A stretch of 64,000 nt of DNA from contig JBLWSY010000008.1 in the NCBI GenBank assembly GCA_048270425.1, forward strand, positions 81,628 through 145,627, given 5' to 3'. The translations under genes and the position numbers were made by a program. This DNA comes from Oceanospirillum sp048270425. GTDB lineage: Bacteria > Pseudomonadota > Gammaproteobacteria > Pseudomonadales > Halomonadaceae. Positions 16,334 to 24,860 of this stretch are shown here, piece after piece. Every line of letters begins with the position of its first letter. Position 1 is the stretch's first letter. The notes beneath the pieces were generated by a model that ran no database searches, was not told the DNA's origin, and worked only from the letters and a program-made list of their open reading frames with translations.

Positions 16334-17233
16334 ATGCAGATCCATGATGTCGACCTAAAACTCTTAAGAATCTTTGTCGCAATTGTTGAATCCGGCGGTT
16401 TATCGGCAGCGGAATCAAGGTTAAACATCGGTCGTTCGACCATCAGCTCCCATCTGTCTGACCTTGAGATCCGGCTCGGCCTGACGTTATGCAAGCGTGG
16501 ACGAAGCGGTTTTGAGATCACAGAACCCGGACGTATCACCTATCAGGCAAGTCTCGAACTGCTCAGACAGTGCGAAGCCTTTGCAGCAACCGTTGCCAGC
16601 TCCAAAGATGAGCTGACAGGGCGTGTCACCATCGCCACCATTGATAATCTGGTTAACGATCCGCGCTGCGGAATCTCAAAAGCGATCGCAGCCCTCAGAG
16701 ATAAAAGCGATTCCATACAGTTTGAAATCAACGTGTGTGAAGCAAGAGAGGTCGAAACATCGGTTATCAGCGGTCGTTCTATGGTGGGACTGGGTGTGAG
16801 CCGTCATCATATTCGGGGACTGGACTACTACCCGTTACAGGACGAAGTGAACTATCTGTATTGCTCTAAAGGGCATCCGTTGTTTGATTGTGATGATGAC
16901 GCCCGTGAAGCCTTGCTGCAGGAGGCTGAAATTGTTTCCAGCCACTATCTGAGAGATAAAGAAACCCGAAATGACGGGTTGAACTATCAGAATACCGCCA
17001 CGGCATACCATGATCAGGGCATTGCACACATGGTGTTGTCCGGGCGGTTTATCGGTTATCTGCCAGAGCATTATGCGAACCAATGGGTCGAAAAGGGTCA
17101 GCTAAAAGCGATTTTGCCAGAGCGTTATCATTACGAGATCCCTGTGATGCTGATAACGCTGAAGAATGCGGTTTCAACACCGCTCATCAAAGAGTTGATC
17201 AGTGAATTAAAACGCTGCCATAGCAACCCTTAA
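16334..17233 (+). CDS. LysR-family transcriptional regulator, probable hut regulator
   Basis: 299 residues. The N-terminal winged helix-turn-helix occupies about 1-62 (LLRIFVAIVESGGLSAAESR, STISSHLSDLEIRLGLTLCKR), and the LysR substrate-binding domain about 90-295 (GRVTIATIDNL onward). It is divergent from hutH with a 185-base shared region that contains tandem and inverted repeats, the usual arrangement for a LysR regulator and its target. Many hut operons are instead controlled by the GntR-type HutC, so a LysR regulator here is notable. Ligand unknown; urocanate or histidine would be the obvious guess. The ribosome binding site is weak. Confidence 0.9.
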   Translation: MQIHDVDLKLLRIFVAIVESGGLSAAESRLNIGRSTISSHLSDLEIRLGLTLCKRGRSGFEITEPGRITYQASLELLRQCEAFAATVASSKDELTGRVTIATIDNLVNDPRCGISKAIAALRDKSDSIQFEINVCEAREVETSVISGRSMVGLGVSRHHIRGLDYYPLQDEVNYLYCSKGHPLFDCDDDAREALLQEAEIVSSHYLRDKETRNDGLNYQNTATAYHDQGIAHMVLSGRFIGYLPEHYANQWVEKGQLKAILPERYHYEIPVMLITLKNAVSTPLIKELISELKRCHSNP

Positions 17234-17257
17234 TAAGAACCTGTTGATCGTAAGCAG

Positions 17258-17310
17258 AACCTGCTGAACACTCACAGCTACCAGCGAGCGTGAGACCCAG
17301 CAGGTTTTTT
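17258..17310 (+). terminator. Intrinsic terminator after the LysR gene
   Basis: Outer stem AACCTGCTG / CAGCAGGTT and inner stem CTCAC / GTGAG, followed by a run of T to 17310 on the plus strand. It lies 25 bases after the regulator stop. Confidence 0.85.
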
Positions 17311-17367
17311 ACTGCATCAATCGTATTTTACTGTCGCTGCGGAGCCATCCATGCCCCGTAACAGAGT

Positions 17368-18798
17368 CTAAAGTTTGAGCTTCGCAATCAGCCCCAGCAT
17401 ACGATCAGCGGTTTTACCGTAAGGCGGCATTAGGAATTTCATACCGGAGAACGGAGCCTGATAAAACACAGGTCGCAGTTTGGAGAAGGTCAGAAAGCCT
17501 TCATAACCGTGATAGTGCCCCATACCGCTGCCACCAATGCCGCCAAAAGGCAGATCATGCTGACCCACATGGAAGAGTGCATCGTTCACCGACACACCGC
17601 CGGAGAGGATATTACCGATATAGCGGTTTACCAGTGACTTGTTGTAGCTGAAGGGATAGAGCGCCAGCGGGCGATCCCGGTCGTTGACGTAATTGATCAC
17701 ATGCTGCGGATCGGTATAGGTTTTCACCATCAGAATCGGGCCAAAGGTTTCCCGCTGGTCGATGATCATCTCATCCGTTGAGTTCAGCACCAGGGTCAGT
17801 GGCAACTTACGAGTGGCCGCATCCGGCTCCTGTCCCGTCAGATTGATCACCTCTGCCTCTTTATCACGGGCATCGTCCAGCGTCTCCATCAGTCGCTGGA
17901 AAGCGCGATCATCGATCACAGAGGTGTAATCCTTACTGTAAATATCCGGGCAATGCTCACTCACCCAGCGTTTTACCTCAGCCACAAAAGCGTTCAGCTG
18001 CTGCTCATGGACAAAAACATAATCCACCGTGGTGCAGATCTGACCGGCGTTAAACTGCTTCACAAACATCAGGCGTTCAACGGCTTTCGCCAGCGGATAT
18101 TCCGGATCGATCACCGCCGGAGATTTACCACCCAGCTCCAGCGTTACCGGTGTCAGATGTTCTGCCGCCGCCGCCATCACTTTCCGGCCAGTCTGGCCGG
18201 AACCGGTAAACATCAGGTGATCAAAAGGCAGTTTTGAAAAGGCGATGCCCACGCTGCCGGTCTCGGTGAAAAACTGCAGTTTGTCCGCAGAGAAATACTT
18301 GGGCCCCAGCTGGATCAGGAGTTCGCTCAGATGGATGGAGTTCTCCGACATTTTCACCATGGCACGGTTACCGGCGGCAAAGGCTGCGGACAGGCCGGAA
18401 AAGCTCAGGTTCAAAGGGAAGTTCCAGGGAATAATCAGACCAACCACGCCCACCGCCTGAGGAATAACGCGGTTTTTCGCCCCCGGATAGAGCATAAAAT
18501 CGATCTTACGGCGCTGAACCTTCATCCATTTTTTCAGACTTTTCAGGGTGTGATCGATATCGTCTGCCACCGTGATGATCTCGGCAATCATGGTTTCGTG
18601 GTAGGAACGGTTACCGTAATCCTGGTTGATCGCCTCAACAATCTGCTCACGATTCTCCAGCAGCAGGCGCTTAAGGTTAGTCAGATGCTCACGGCGCTGC
18701 TGATAGCTCTCCTGCCCGTGCTCACGAAACGCCGCCCGCTGCAGATCAAGGGCTGCCGCCAGCTCAGGATGCAGTTGTTCTGTGGAAGATGTGTTCAT
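17368..18798 (-). CDS. Coniferyl-aldehyde-dehydrogenase-type aldehyde dehydrogenase
   Basis: 476 residues of the NAD(P)-dependent aldehyde dehydrogenase superfamily, oxidising an aldehyde to the acid. PWNFPLNLSFSG, FTGSGQTGRKVM, catalytic Glu221 in TLELGGKSPAVI and nucleophile Cys255 in AGQICTTVDYV are visible. QAVGVVGLIIPWNFPL and the hydrophobic C-terminus with MLGLIAKLKL resemble the coniferyl aldehyde dehydrogenase (CalB) group, which acts on a range of aromatic and long-chain aldehydes. The real substrate cannot be told from sequence. It stands alone between two terminators, with GGGAG before the ATG. Confidence 0.88.
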   Translation of the reverse strand: MNTSSTEQLHPELAAALDLQRAAFREHGQESYQQRREHLTNLKRLLLENREQIVEAINQDYGNRSYHETMIAEIITVADDIDHTLKSLKKWMKVQRRKIDFMLYPGAKNRVIPQAVGVVGLIIPWNFPLNLSFSGLSAAFAAGNRAMVKMSENSIHLSELLIQLGPKYFSADKLQFFTETGSVGIAFSKLPFDHLMFTGSGQTGRKVMAAAAEHLTPVTLELGGKSPAVIDPEYPLAKAVERLMFVKQFNAGQICTTVDYVFVHEQQLNAFVAEVKRWVSEHCPDIYSKDYTSVIDDRAFQRLMETLDDARDKEAEVINLTGQEPDAATRKLPLTLVLNSTDEMIIDQRETFGPILMVKTYTDPQHVINYVNDRDRPLALYPFSYNKSLVNRYIGNILSGGVSVNDALFHVGQHDLPFGGIGGSGMGHYHGYEGFLTFSKLRPVFYQAPFSGMKFLMPPYGKTADRMLGLIAKLKL

Positions 18799-18895
18799 TT
18801 TATGACTCCCGGTACCGGCCGGTGGACTCCGGCCATCCCTCTATATTTATTATTGTTATCCTAGGAAAACACAGTTTCGTCTAAATTCCAGCCAT

Positions 18896-18931
18896 AAAAA
18901 AGGCTCTGATCACCTTTCAGCGATCAGAGCC
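18896..18931 (-). terminator. Intrinsic terminator of the antiporter gene
   Basis: Stem GGCTCTGATC / GATCAGAGCC with a 10-base loop and six A on the plus strand that become a U-run on the minus transcript. It lies about 90 bases beyond the stop of the antiporter gene. A second small stem, GCTCTCA / TGAGAGC, sits at 18941-18956. Confidence 0.85.
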
Positions 18932-19018
18932 TCTATATTAGCTCTCAGGTGAGAGCCGATAACTAAATCTAAGCTCTTTAAAGCCAAAGCTATAAAGTCA
19001 GAGCAATCAAACCAATGC

Positions 19019-20344
19019 CTAAGCGTTTTTCGCTTTCGGGTAGCCCAGAACAATTGACACAATCGCCATAGCACCCAGCAACCAGCAGTACTGAACCGCT
19101 GTCACCAGCTCCAGCGGAGAGATACCCGCAATAGAAGCCGCCAGCAGCATCTGTGCTCCGTAAGGGATAATGCCCTGTACCACACAGGAGAAGATATCCA
19201 TCAGACTCGCGCTGCGGCGTGGGTCTACGCCATAGCGGGTGGCGATATCTTTCGCCAGACTACCGGCAATAATGATGGCAACCGTGTTGTTTGCGGTACA
19301 CAGGTTAGTCAGCACCACAGAAGCGCCAATGCTTACTTCACCGGCACGGGGATTGTGGCCGTCACCCTTGTTGCTGATACGGTCGATCTGCTTACCGATC
19401 CACTCCAGACCGCCCTGAGATTTCATCAGCGCGCCAACACCACCAATAAACAGGGACAGGATCATAATCTCCTGCATACCGGTGTAACCGGCATAGATCT
19501 CTTTCGACAAGGTTGCCAGAGTGAACTCATCCATCTGCCAAAGGCCGATGCCACCTGCCAGAATGATACCGGTGAACAGCACCAGCATCACATTCAGACC
19601 ACTAACTGCCAGCACAAGAACAGCGATATAAGGCAGCACCTGAATAAAGCTGTAATCCCCCGGCGCTTCAACCTGAGCACCACTACCCTGCACAAACAAC
19701 CAGATCAGGGTCAGAATCGCCGCAGGCAGCGCGATTTTGAAGTTCAGACGGAATTTGTCTTTCATCTCACAACCCTGAGTACGGGTTGCGGCAATGGTGG
19801 TATCCGAGATGATGGACAGGTTATCACCGAACATCGCACCGCCAATCACAGTACCGATGGTCAGCAGCAGTGGCAGATCGGTCGCTTCCGTCAGGCCCAG
19901 AGCAATCGGTGCAATCGCGGCAATCGTACCCATGGAGGTGCCCATAGAGGTTGCCACAAAAGCAGAGATCACAAACAGACCGGGCAGTACCAGAGATGGC
20001 GGAATCACACTCAGACCGAAGTTAACCGTGGCATCCACACCACCCACCGCTTTGGCCACCGATGCAAATGCACCCGCCAGCAGGTAGATCAGCACCATGG
20101 TGATAATGGTGTTATCGCCCACACCTTTAATAAAGGTTTCGATGCGCTCATTCAGCGGGCCTTTCGCCAGCAGCAGACCCAGCACGATAGCCGGCAGAAT
20201 CGCCACCGGTGCCGAGATCTGATAAAAGGCGAAATCCGTTCCGATAGACTGGTAATACAGGCCGCTGCCAATAAACAGCGACAAAAACAGCAGCATAGGC
20301 ACAAGGGCCAGTGCGGAGGGCTGCACAACAGAATTATTTTTCAT
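19019..20344 (-). CDS. NhaC-family Na+/H+ antiporter
   Basis: 441 residues from the ATG at 20344. An open frame reaches a TTG at 20389, but a TATAAT box at 20398-20403 leaves almost no leader for that start, so the internal ATG (MKNNSVVQPS) is preferred. About eleven hydrophobic segments make an inner-membrane carrier. GTSMGTIAAIAPIAL, FGDNLSIISDTTIAATRTQG and LTNLCTANNTVAIIIAG are characteristic of NhaC-type transporters, which exchange cytosolic Na+ for protons or carry organic substrates. In this family close relatives move malate/lactate or amino acids, so the exact substrate is open. Monocistronic, with its own terminator. Confidence 0.85.
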   Translation of the reverse strand: MKNNSVVQPSALALVPMLLFLSLFIGSGLYYQSIGTDFAFYQISAPVAILPAIVLGLLLAKGPLNERIETFIKGVGDNTIITMVLIYLLAGAFASVAKAVGGVDATVNFGLSVIPPSLVLPGLFVISAFVATSMGTSMGTIAAIAPIALGLTEATDLPLLLTIGTVIGGAMFGDNLSIISDTTIAATRTQGCEMKDKFRLNFKIALPAAILTLIWLFVQGSGAQVEAPGDYSFIQVLPYIAVLVLAVSGLNVMLVLFTGIILAGGIGLWQMDEFTLATLSKEIYAGYTGMQEIMILSLFIGGVGALMKSQGGLEWIGKQIDRISNKGDGHNPRAGEVSIGASVVLTNLCTANNTVAIIIAGSLAKDIATRYGVDPRRSASLMDIFSCVVQGIIPYGAQMLLAASIAGISPLELVTAVQYCWLLGAMAIVSIVLGYPKAKNA

Positions 20345-20397
20345 TTCAAACTCACAACTCAGTGAATTAACAGGGTGACTTACCATCAAGGCAGCGC

Positions 20398-20403
20398 ATT
20401 ATA
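20398..20403 (-). promoter_or_regulatory. Consensus -10 box for the antiporter gene
   Basis: A perfect TATAAT on the minus strand, about 54 bases upstream of the preferred ATG. The -35 region at the expected spacing is weak. Transcription starting about 7 bases downstream would give a leader of about 45 bases. Confidence 0.5.
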
Positions 20404-20658
20404 CGGATCATGTTTTAAATGACTAATAATCTTTGCTTATTGCCAAATAACTATTTAGTTCATGACCTTTATTCACTTTCGATATAAAAAATCCTCATGT
20501 AACCTTCACCTGATCTTGCGCTAAACAGGCAACGGCTTGCCTCACCAGAAAGATAGCCCTAATCTGGGCCTGCTACTCACTCTCTGTTCAGGATGAACAG
20601 TCTGACGCCTTAGCTCTCCTACGGGATACCTAATGTGTCAGCCCCATAAAAAAAGTAG
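20404..20658. other. Intergenic stretch upstream of the Rpn remnant
   Basis: About 255 bases without a gene. The left part is A+T-rich and belongs to the antiporter promoter. I could not find in-frame pieces of the missing nuclease domain here. Confidence 0.5.
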
Positions 20659-21063
20659 ATGAAAAAAGCTGACCGCTTAGGCTTTGGTGACCAGAACCTT
20701 AAAGACTGGATCACCCTGTTTGAGCACTGGCAGGAGGAATCCCGTATGGCATCGATTACCAATGAAGCAGTCAAACAGGTTAGCGGACATATCCGGCGCC
20801 TGAGCGACGACGACGAAGCACGTCGCCTTGCTTTTGTGCGTGAGCGAGCTCTAAAAGATGAAGCCAGTCAAATGCGTTACGCCAGAGAAGACGGATTAAA
20901 AGCCGGGGAAGCTCAAACTCTGCATAAACTTATCGAGCTGAAATTTGGTAACTGCCCTGAATGGGTAGAGTCAAAATTGGGTAGCGCGGATAAAAAACAA
21001 TTGGATCACTGGGTGAGCAAGATACTAACGGCCAGCAACTTAGAAGAACTTTTTTCAGTTTAA
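20659..21063 (+). pseudogene. C-terminal remnant of a Rpn-family PD-(D/E)XK nuclease/transposase
   Basis: 134 residues resembling only the C-terminal part of Rpn/YhgA-type recombination-promoting nucleases: a linker with LSDDDEARRLAFVRERALKDE, then the DUF4351-like tail KLIELKFGNCPEWVESKL ... NLEELFSV. Intact members have about 290-310 residues with a PD-(D/E)XK catalytic domain at the N-terminus, which is absent here. The ATG has no convincing ribosome binding site. I therefore read it as a decayed mobile-type gene; the fold of the tail could still be expressed. It is followed by a terminator. Confidence 0.65.
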
Positions 21064-21086
21064 CCATTTCAAACAATATTTCCCCG

Positions 21087-21118
21087 ATACGCCCATCATC
21101 CTCCGATGATGGGCGTAT
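21087..21118 (+). terminator. Intrinsic terminator after the Rpn remnant
   Basis: A 14-bp perfect stem, ATACGCCCATCATC / GATGATGGGCGTAT, with loop CTCC, followed by TTCGTTT on the plus strand. Confidence 0.8.
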
Positions 21119-21193
21119 TTCGTTTAAGCTACCCGCTAATTTTTCATTCAGCTTTTTTTGCCAACGTCAGACCACCGACAGCAAGGATTCTCT

Positions 21194-22495
21194 ATGCCAA
21201 CCAATTTCACCAGCCGGGATATCAATCTCAGCGTTCCGCTGGATTACAGCCAGCCGGAAGGCCAACAAATCAACCTTTACGCCCGGGAAATCACCCGCAA
21301 TCCACAGGCACCTGTCTGCGTTTTTTTGCAGGGCGGCCCCGGTTTTGAAGCGCCAAAAGATCCGGACAGCATCCCCTGGCTGGACTTTATGCTGGATCAT
21401 TTCCGGGTGGTACTGATGGATCAGCGCGGTACAGGTCGCAGTCAGGACATCGGCCCGGAACTGTGCGAATCCATGCCGAAGCCAGAGGATCAGCTGCGCT
21501 ATATCAGCCAGTTTCGGGCAGACAATATCGTGCGGGATCTTGAACAGCTGCGCGGGCGGGAGTTTGACGGTGCCAAGTGGTATCTGCTGGGACAGAGCTT
21601 TGGTGGTTTTATCAGCTGCCATTACCTGAGTGTGCAGCCTGAAGCCCTTGCCGGTGTGATGATCTGCGGTGGTCTGCCGCCGATGCTAATGGCAGATGCC
21701 CCAGCGACCTATGATCTGCTGGTGAAAACCGTGTTTGAGCGCAGTCAGGCCTATTACCGCGCCTATCCGGAAGATATCGCCAAGGTAAAACGTATTGTTG
21801 AGCTGCTTGAGGCTACCCCCTACCCGCTGGGACGGGATGGGGTGATGACCGCCCGCCGCTTCCTTGATCTGGGTATGTTGCTGGGCACAACCTCGGGCTT
21901 CTCCAAGGTTCACGCTCTGCTGGATAACCCCTTTGTGGCGGGTTCCGGTGAGACTCAGCTGCGCTATGGCTTTATCGAACATATCCGCCAGCAGGCAAGC
22001 TACGAGACCAATCCTCTGTATGTGCTGCTGCACGAAGCCATCTATTGTGAGCAGAACGCCAGCAACTGGTCGGCAGAAGGCGCTATGCAACGTCACGGTG
22101 GGTTTGATCCGGCTCGCCTCTTGAATGAATCGGAATCTCCAACCGGTGAAGCGCAACTTGGGGTGAGCTTTTACGGCGAAACCGTGCGCCCGGACATGCT
22201 GGAGGATTACGGTCAGCTGCGGGGCTTTAAGGCCGTAGCCGAGTTACTGGCCGCGAAAGATAACTGGCCAAAACTATACGATCTTGAACAACTGGAGAAG
22301 AACACCGTACCGGTGGAGTGTATCGTCTACGAGCTGGATTATTACGTGGATAAGGGTGAGTCCCTGAAAACCGCCGCCGCGATTAACGGCGCAAATGTGT
22401 GGCTGCATCCGGGATGGCAACATGATGGTATCCGCGCCCATGGCCGCGACGTGGTAGAACCTCTGGTTGAGAGAGTTCTGTCCCGAAGCCGGTAA
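21194..22495 (+). CDS. Alpha/beta hydrolase, proline iminopeptidase-like (S33)
   Basis: 433 residues from the ATG at 21194, which has AAGGA 7 bases upstream; the frame is open to a TTG at 21158 without such support. The oxyanion motif is in FLQGGPGFEAP, followed by MDQRGTGRS and the nucleophile elbow GQSFGGF, a typical S33 prolyl aminopeptidase layout. The acid (YELDYYVD) and histidine (WQHDGIRAHGR) lie near the C-terminus, completing a Ser-Asp-His triad. It probably releases N-terminal proline or similar residues from peptides in the cytoplasm. The substrate is inferred from the family only. Monocistronic between two terminators. Confidence 0.88.
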   Translation: MPTNFTSRDINLSVPLDYSQPEGQQINLYAREITRNPQAPVCVFLQGGPGFEAPKDPDSIPWLDFMLDHFRVVLMDQRGTGRSQDIGPELCESMPKPEDQLRYISQFRADNIVRDLEQLRGREFDGAKWYLLGQSFGGFISCHYLSVQPEALAGVMICGGLPPMLMADAPATYDLLVKTVFERSQAYYRAYPEDIAKVKRIVELLEATPYPLGRDGVMTARRFLDLGMLLGTTSGFSKVHALLDNPFVAGSGETQLRYGFIEHIRQQASYETNPLYVLLHEAIYCEQNASNWSAEGAMQRHGGFDPARLLNESESPTGEAQLGVSFYGETVRPDMLEDYGQLRGFKAVAELLAAKDNWPKLYDLEQLEKNTVPVECIVYELDYYVDKGESLKTAAAINGANVWLHPGWQHDGIRAHGRDVVEPLVERVLSRSR

Positions 22496-22530
22496 TTCTG
22501 GCTTTTAATCCAAGCCAACAAGAAGCAGCG

Positions 22531-22578
22531 TCCCCCTGAATAGCCAACCGAAACCAGCCGGATGGCTATTCAGGGGGA
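22531..22578. terminator. Hairpin between convergent genes
   Basis: A 16-bp perfect inverted repeat, TCCCCCTGAATAGCCA / TGGCTATTCAGGGGGA, with a 16-base loop, between the stops of the hydrolase and the methyltransferase. It lacks a strong T-run on either side but has the position of a bidirectional terminator. Confidence 0.65.
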
Positions 22579-22589
22579 TGATATGACGC

Positions 22590-23531
22590 TTAGGCTTTTC
22601 GACTAAACACCAGAGCTTTTAAGCCCCCTTCAGGGTCAATATCCGGAAACTCCGGCGGATTATCCAATCGGTAATCAAAGGTCACATCAGGGGCTTCTTC
22701 CGCCATGCCTTCAATCAGAAATTGAGAGGTAACTGCAGGATCATTAACACAGGCCAGAACCTGACCGGACTCGGTCAGTAACTCCGGCAAACGGCGCAGA
22801 ATTTTCTGGTAATCCTTGGTCAGGGCAAAGCTGCCCTTCTGAAAGCTCGGCGGATCAATAATTACCAGATCATAAGGGCCATACTTACGCACCTTGCCCC
22901 AGGACTTAAACAGATCATGTCCCATAAAGGTGACCTTTTTCAGGTCATGGTCATTTAAACGGTGATTTTCCCGCCCCCGGTTTAACGCAGCTTTGGCCAT
23001 ATCAAGATTCACCACATGGTCAGCACCGCCTGCTATCGCAGCCACAGAAAAACCACAGGTGTAGGAAAACAGGTTTAATACCCGTTTTTGACCAGCCTGC
23101 TCCCGTACCCAGTCACGCCCCAGACGCATATCAAAAAACAGACCGTTGTTCTGCTTACCGCCCAGATCCAATCGGTATTTCAGGCCGCTTTCGGTGACAT
23201 CCTGCTGTTCGTTGTGGGTGCCCCACAGCAGTTCCATCGGCACACCTTCACGCGCTCTGTGCTGAAGCAGCAGTGACGTTGCGCCGCTTTTCTGCCAAAC
23301 ATCGCTTTCTGTCCAGCGGGTCAGCAGCGCCTGAAGTTCTGTCAGAAACTCCTCGGAAGGCTCCTTAAACAAACAGACCAGAACCTGCCCCTGCAGCCAG
23401 TCAACGGTCAGCTGTTCCAGCCCCTCATAACAGCGACCACGACCGTGAAATAAACGACGAACTTCGGTGGGAGGGGCTGACAAAGCAGCGTGCAGGATAT
23501 TTTCTAAAGTAACGAGCGCGTGAGTTTCCAT
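22590..23531 (-). CDS. Class I SAM-dependent methyltransferase, RlmI/RlmK-like
   Basis: 313 residues. The C-terminal two thirds are a Rossmann methyltransferase of the type found in 23S rRNA methyltransferases RlmI and the RlmK half of RlmKL. NNGLFFDMRLGRDWV precedes motif I (VLNLFSYTCGFSVAA), then NLDMAKAALNRGREN, and the NPPY-like motif is DPPSFQKG. It lacks the N-terminal PUA domain of RlmI. The target is probably rRNA or tRNA cytosine or guanine; this is inference from the family. It is transcribed toward the hydrolase. Confidence 0.85.
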   Translation of the reverse strand: METHALVTLENILHAALSAPPTEVRRLFHGRGRCYEGLEQLTVDWLQGQVLVCLFKEPSEEFLTELQALLTRWTESDVWQKSGATSLLLQHRAREGVPMELLWGTHNEQQDVTESGLKYRLDLGGKQNNGLFFDMRLGRDWVREQAGQKRVLNLFSYTCGFSVAAIAGGADHVVNLDMAKAALNRGRENHRLNDHDLKKVTFMGHDLFKSWGKVRKYGPYDLVIIDPPSFQKGSFALTKDYQKILRRLPELLTESGQVLACVNDPAVTSQFLIEGMAEEAPDVTFDYRLDNPPEFPDIDPEGGLKALVFSRKA

Positions 23532-23643
23532 AGTACCTTCAGGGCTGTTAAAGCAAGGCGCGGTATTTTACAGACAATATCAGCGGGAGGCTAAATTTAT
23601 GGAGGAATGGCTGGTGAAAGGTGCTGTGCTGGGTAGAAATAGG

Positions 23644-23667
23644 AACAGCGCCTTAGGCGCTGTTTTT
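23644..23667 (+). terminator. Orphan terminator-like hairpin
   Basis: A 9-bp stem, AACAGCGCC / GGCGCTGTT, with loop TTA and T-run on the plus strand. No plus-strand gene precedes it; the flanking genes run on the minus strand. It may be a relic of a gene lost when the A+T-rich operon arrived, or may act in the minus-strand transcript between that operon and the methyltransferase. Confidence 0.5.
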
Positions 23668-23706
23668 GTTACTGAAGGATATGTCTATTAAATCGACCGG
23701 TATAGA

Positions 23707-24462
23707 CTAGCTAGCTATAGCTCTCAACCTAACACCAAATGAATCTGTAATCTCTTGGTGCTTACTTCTTGGAATCGCCAAGCTTAAAGCCTTCTTCAAA
23801 TTAATACACGCTGCACCTTGAAGGTGATCTTTAAAGAACACTACAAGTATTCTATTTAAGCAGGAAATTACATTTTTTTCTCTACAGAGCCATGCTCCGA
23901 AATCAGCCTCAGAATACACATTTAACCCTTCAATATTCCCTCCTTTAGTCATTCTAAAAAGTCTCGACGACCCATGGACTGCCTTTGAAAGGGTTGCATA
24001 TTCATTCTTTAAACCCTCTATACCAGTCAATGAACCTGAATACTCTTTAAACTTTGGATGTCTAGACAAATATGAAGTCACCTCAGAAAAGCCTAGCCGG
24101 TGATCGCCACTTTCCCATTGCTCAAGTTCAACGGCATGATCACAATAATAAAGCCCGTATAAAATATTCTCTATACATGCCCTTAGAGACATTAGAGATA
24201 CACGCCATGCCCCCTGGCGCGACAATAAATGAGACATTAACGCATCATTTTGCGCTTCCCTAAAAAATTCAGCCGCATTTGAAGTTATATATTTCTCAAC
24301 AACTTCACTTTGCCAGGCTTGTAAAGATACTATTCTTCGGTAACTATTATTGAAATCATCTTTTTTATCACTTAGCGAATCAGATACCTGTTCAACATTA
24401 TTAATTGCCGACTCAAAGAAAACATTAAAATTGCTATCAACTTCTTCTAAAAAATCTTCCAT
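23707..24462 (-). CDS. Hypothetical alpha-helical protein, third gene of the ParA operon
   Basis: 251 residues, not recognised. Predominantly helical without signal peptide or membrane helix. RVSLMSLRACIENILYGLYY at about 90 and LKNEYATLSKAVHGSSRLF at about 150 resemble the helical pairs of HEPN-like proteins, but the canonical RX4-6H RNase motif is not clearly present. The start is 2 bases after the preceding stop, so translation is coupled to the 130-residue gene. Base composition is more A+T-rich than the surroundings, suggesting acquisition. Conceivably the effector of a small defence or maintenance module; that is speculation. Confidence 0.75.
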   Translation of the reverse strand: MEDFLEEVDSNFNVFFESAINNVEQVSDSLSDKKDDFNNSYRRIVSLQAWQSEVVEKYITSNAAEFFREAQNDALMSHLLSRQGAWRVSLMSLRACIENILYGLYYCDHAVELEQWESGDHRLGFSEVTSYLSRHPKFKEYSGSLTGIEGLKNEYATLSKAVHGSSRLFRMTKGGNIEGLNVYSEADFGAWLCREKNVISCLNRILVVFFKDHLQGAACINLKKALSLAIPRSKHQEITDSFGVRLRAIAS

Positions 24463-24464
24463 AG

Positions 24465-24857
24465 CTATCTCAAAAGCATCTTTAATGCATCAGAAAGCTC
24501 TTCTGAAGCTTTTATAGGCCCTTTTCCCCTTTTACCAATAAGTCTTTCCCTTTCAAGTGGGTTGTTAGTCAAATATTTTAATAATTTTCCAACAATATCT
24601 CGATTTGCATCTCTTGGCCGAATATCAATATCAAAGCCGAACTCATCAATAAGAGTCAACCATTGCGATTTTCCTACTTGGTTAAGACCTACAAGTATGT
24701 TAAGGGCATGAGGAATTTCTTCACTATTAACTTCAGCACTTGAACTTTTGGATAAGCTAAATTGGGATATTTCCAAATCATCCATCTCCACATTTTTACC
24801 TGACCTAAGTATCTTGGCCATTAATGTGAGCTGCTTTGCAAAATCATGACTTTTCAT
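24465..24857 (-). CDS. Hypothetical protein, second gene of the ParA operon
   Basis: 130 residues, not recognised. Begins FAKQLTLMAKILRSGKNVEM, has a central hydrophobic strand-helix (ALNILVGLNQVGKSQWLTLI) and a basic segment (ERERLIGKRGKGPIKASEEL) before a final helix. GLNQVGKS looks superficially like a P-loop but is too short and in too small a protein to be a credible NTPase. The basic patch could contact nucleic acid, and partner genes of ParA are often DNA-binding adaptors, so that is one reasonable idea. GGAG lies 8 bases before the ATG; 3 bases separate it from parA. Confidence 0.75.
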   Translation of the reverse strand: MKSHDFAKQLTLMAKILRSGKNVEMDDLEISQFSLSKSSSAEVNSEEIPHALNILVGLNQVGKSQWLTLIDEFGFDIDIRPRDANRDIVGKLLKYLTNNPLERERLIGKRGKGPIKASEELSDALKMLLR

Positions 24858-24860
24858 TTA

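Noticed and set aside
19355..20365. Plus-strand open frame of 336 codons rich in His, Gln and Arg
   Set aside because: Antisense to the NhaC antiporter; such composition is what the complement of hydrophobic codons gives.
23599..23691. 30-codon plus-strand open frame with GGAGG nearby
   Set aside because: Contains the terminator-like hairpin inside its coding part and shows no protein-like features.
24465..24857. P-loop NTPase from GLNQVGKS
   Set aside because: Spacing and context do not match a Walker A box and the protein is too small, with no Walker B.
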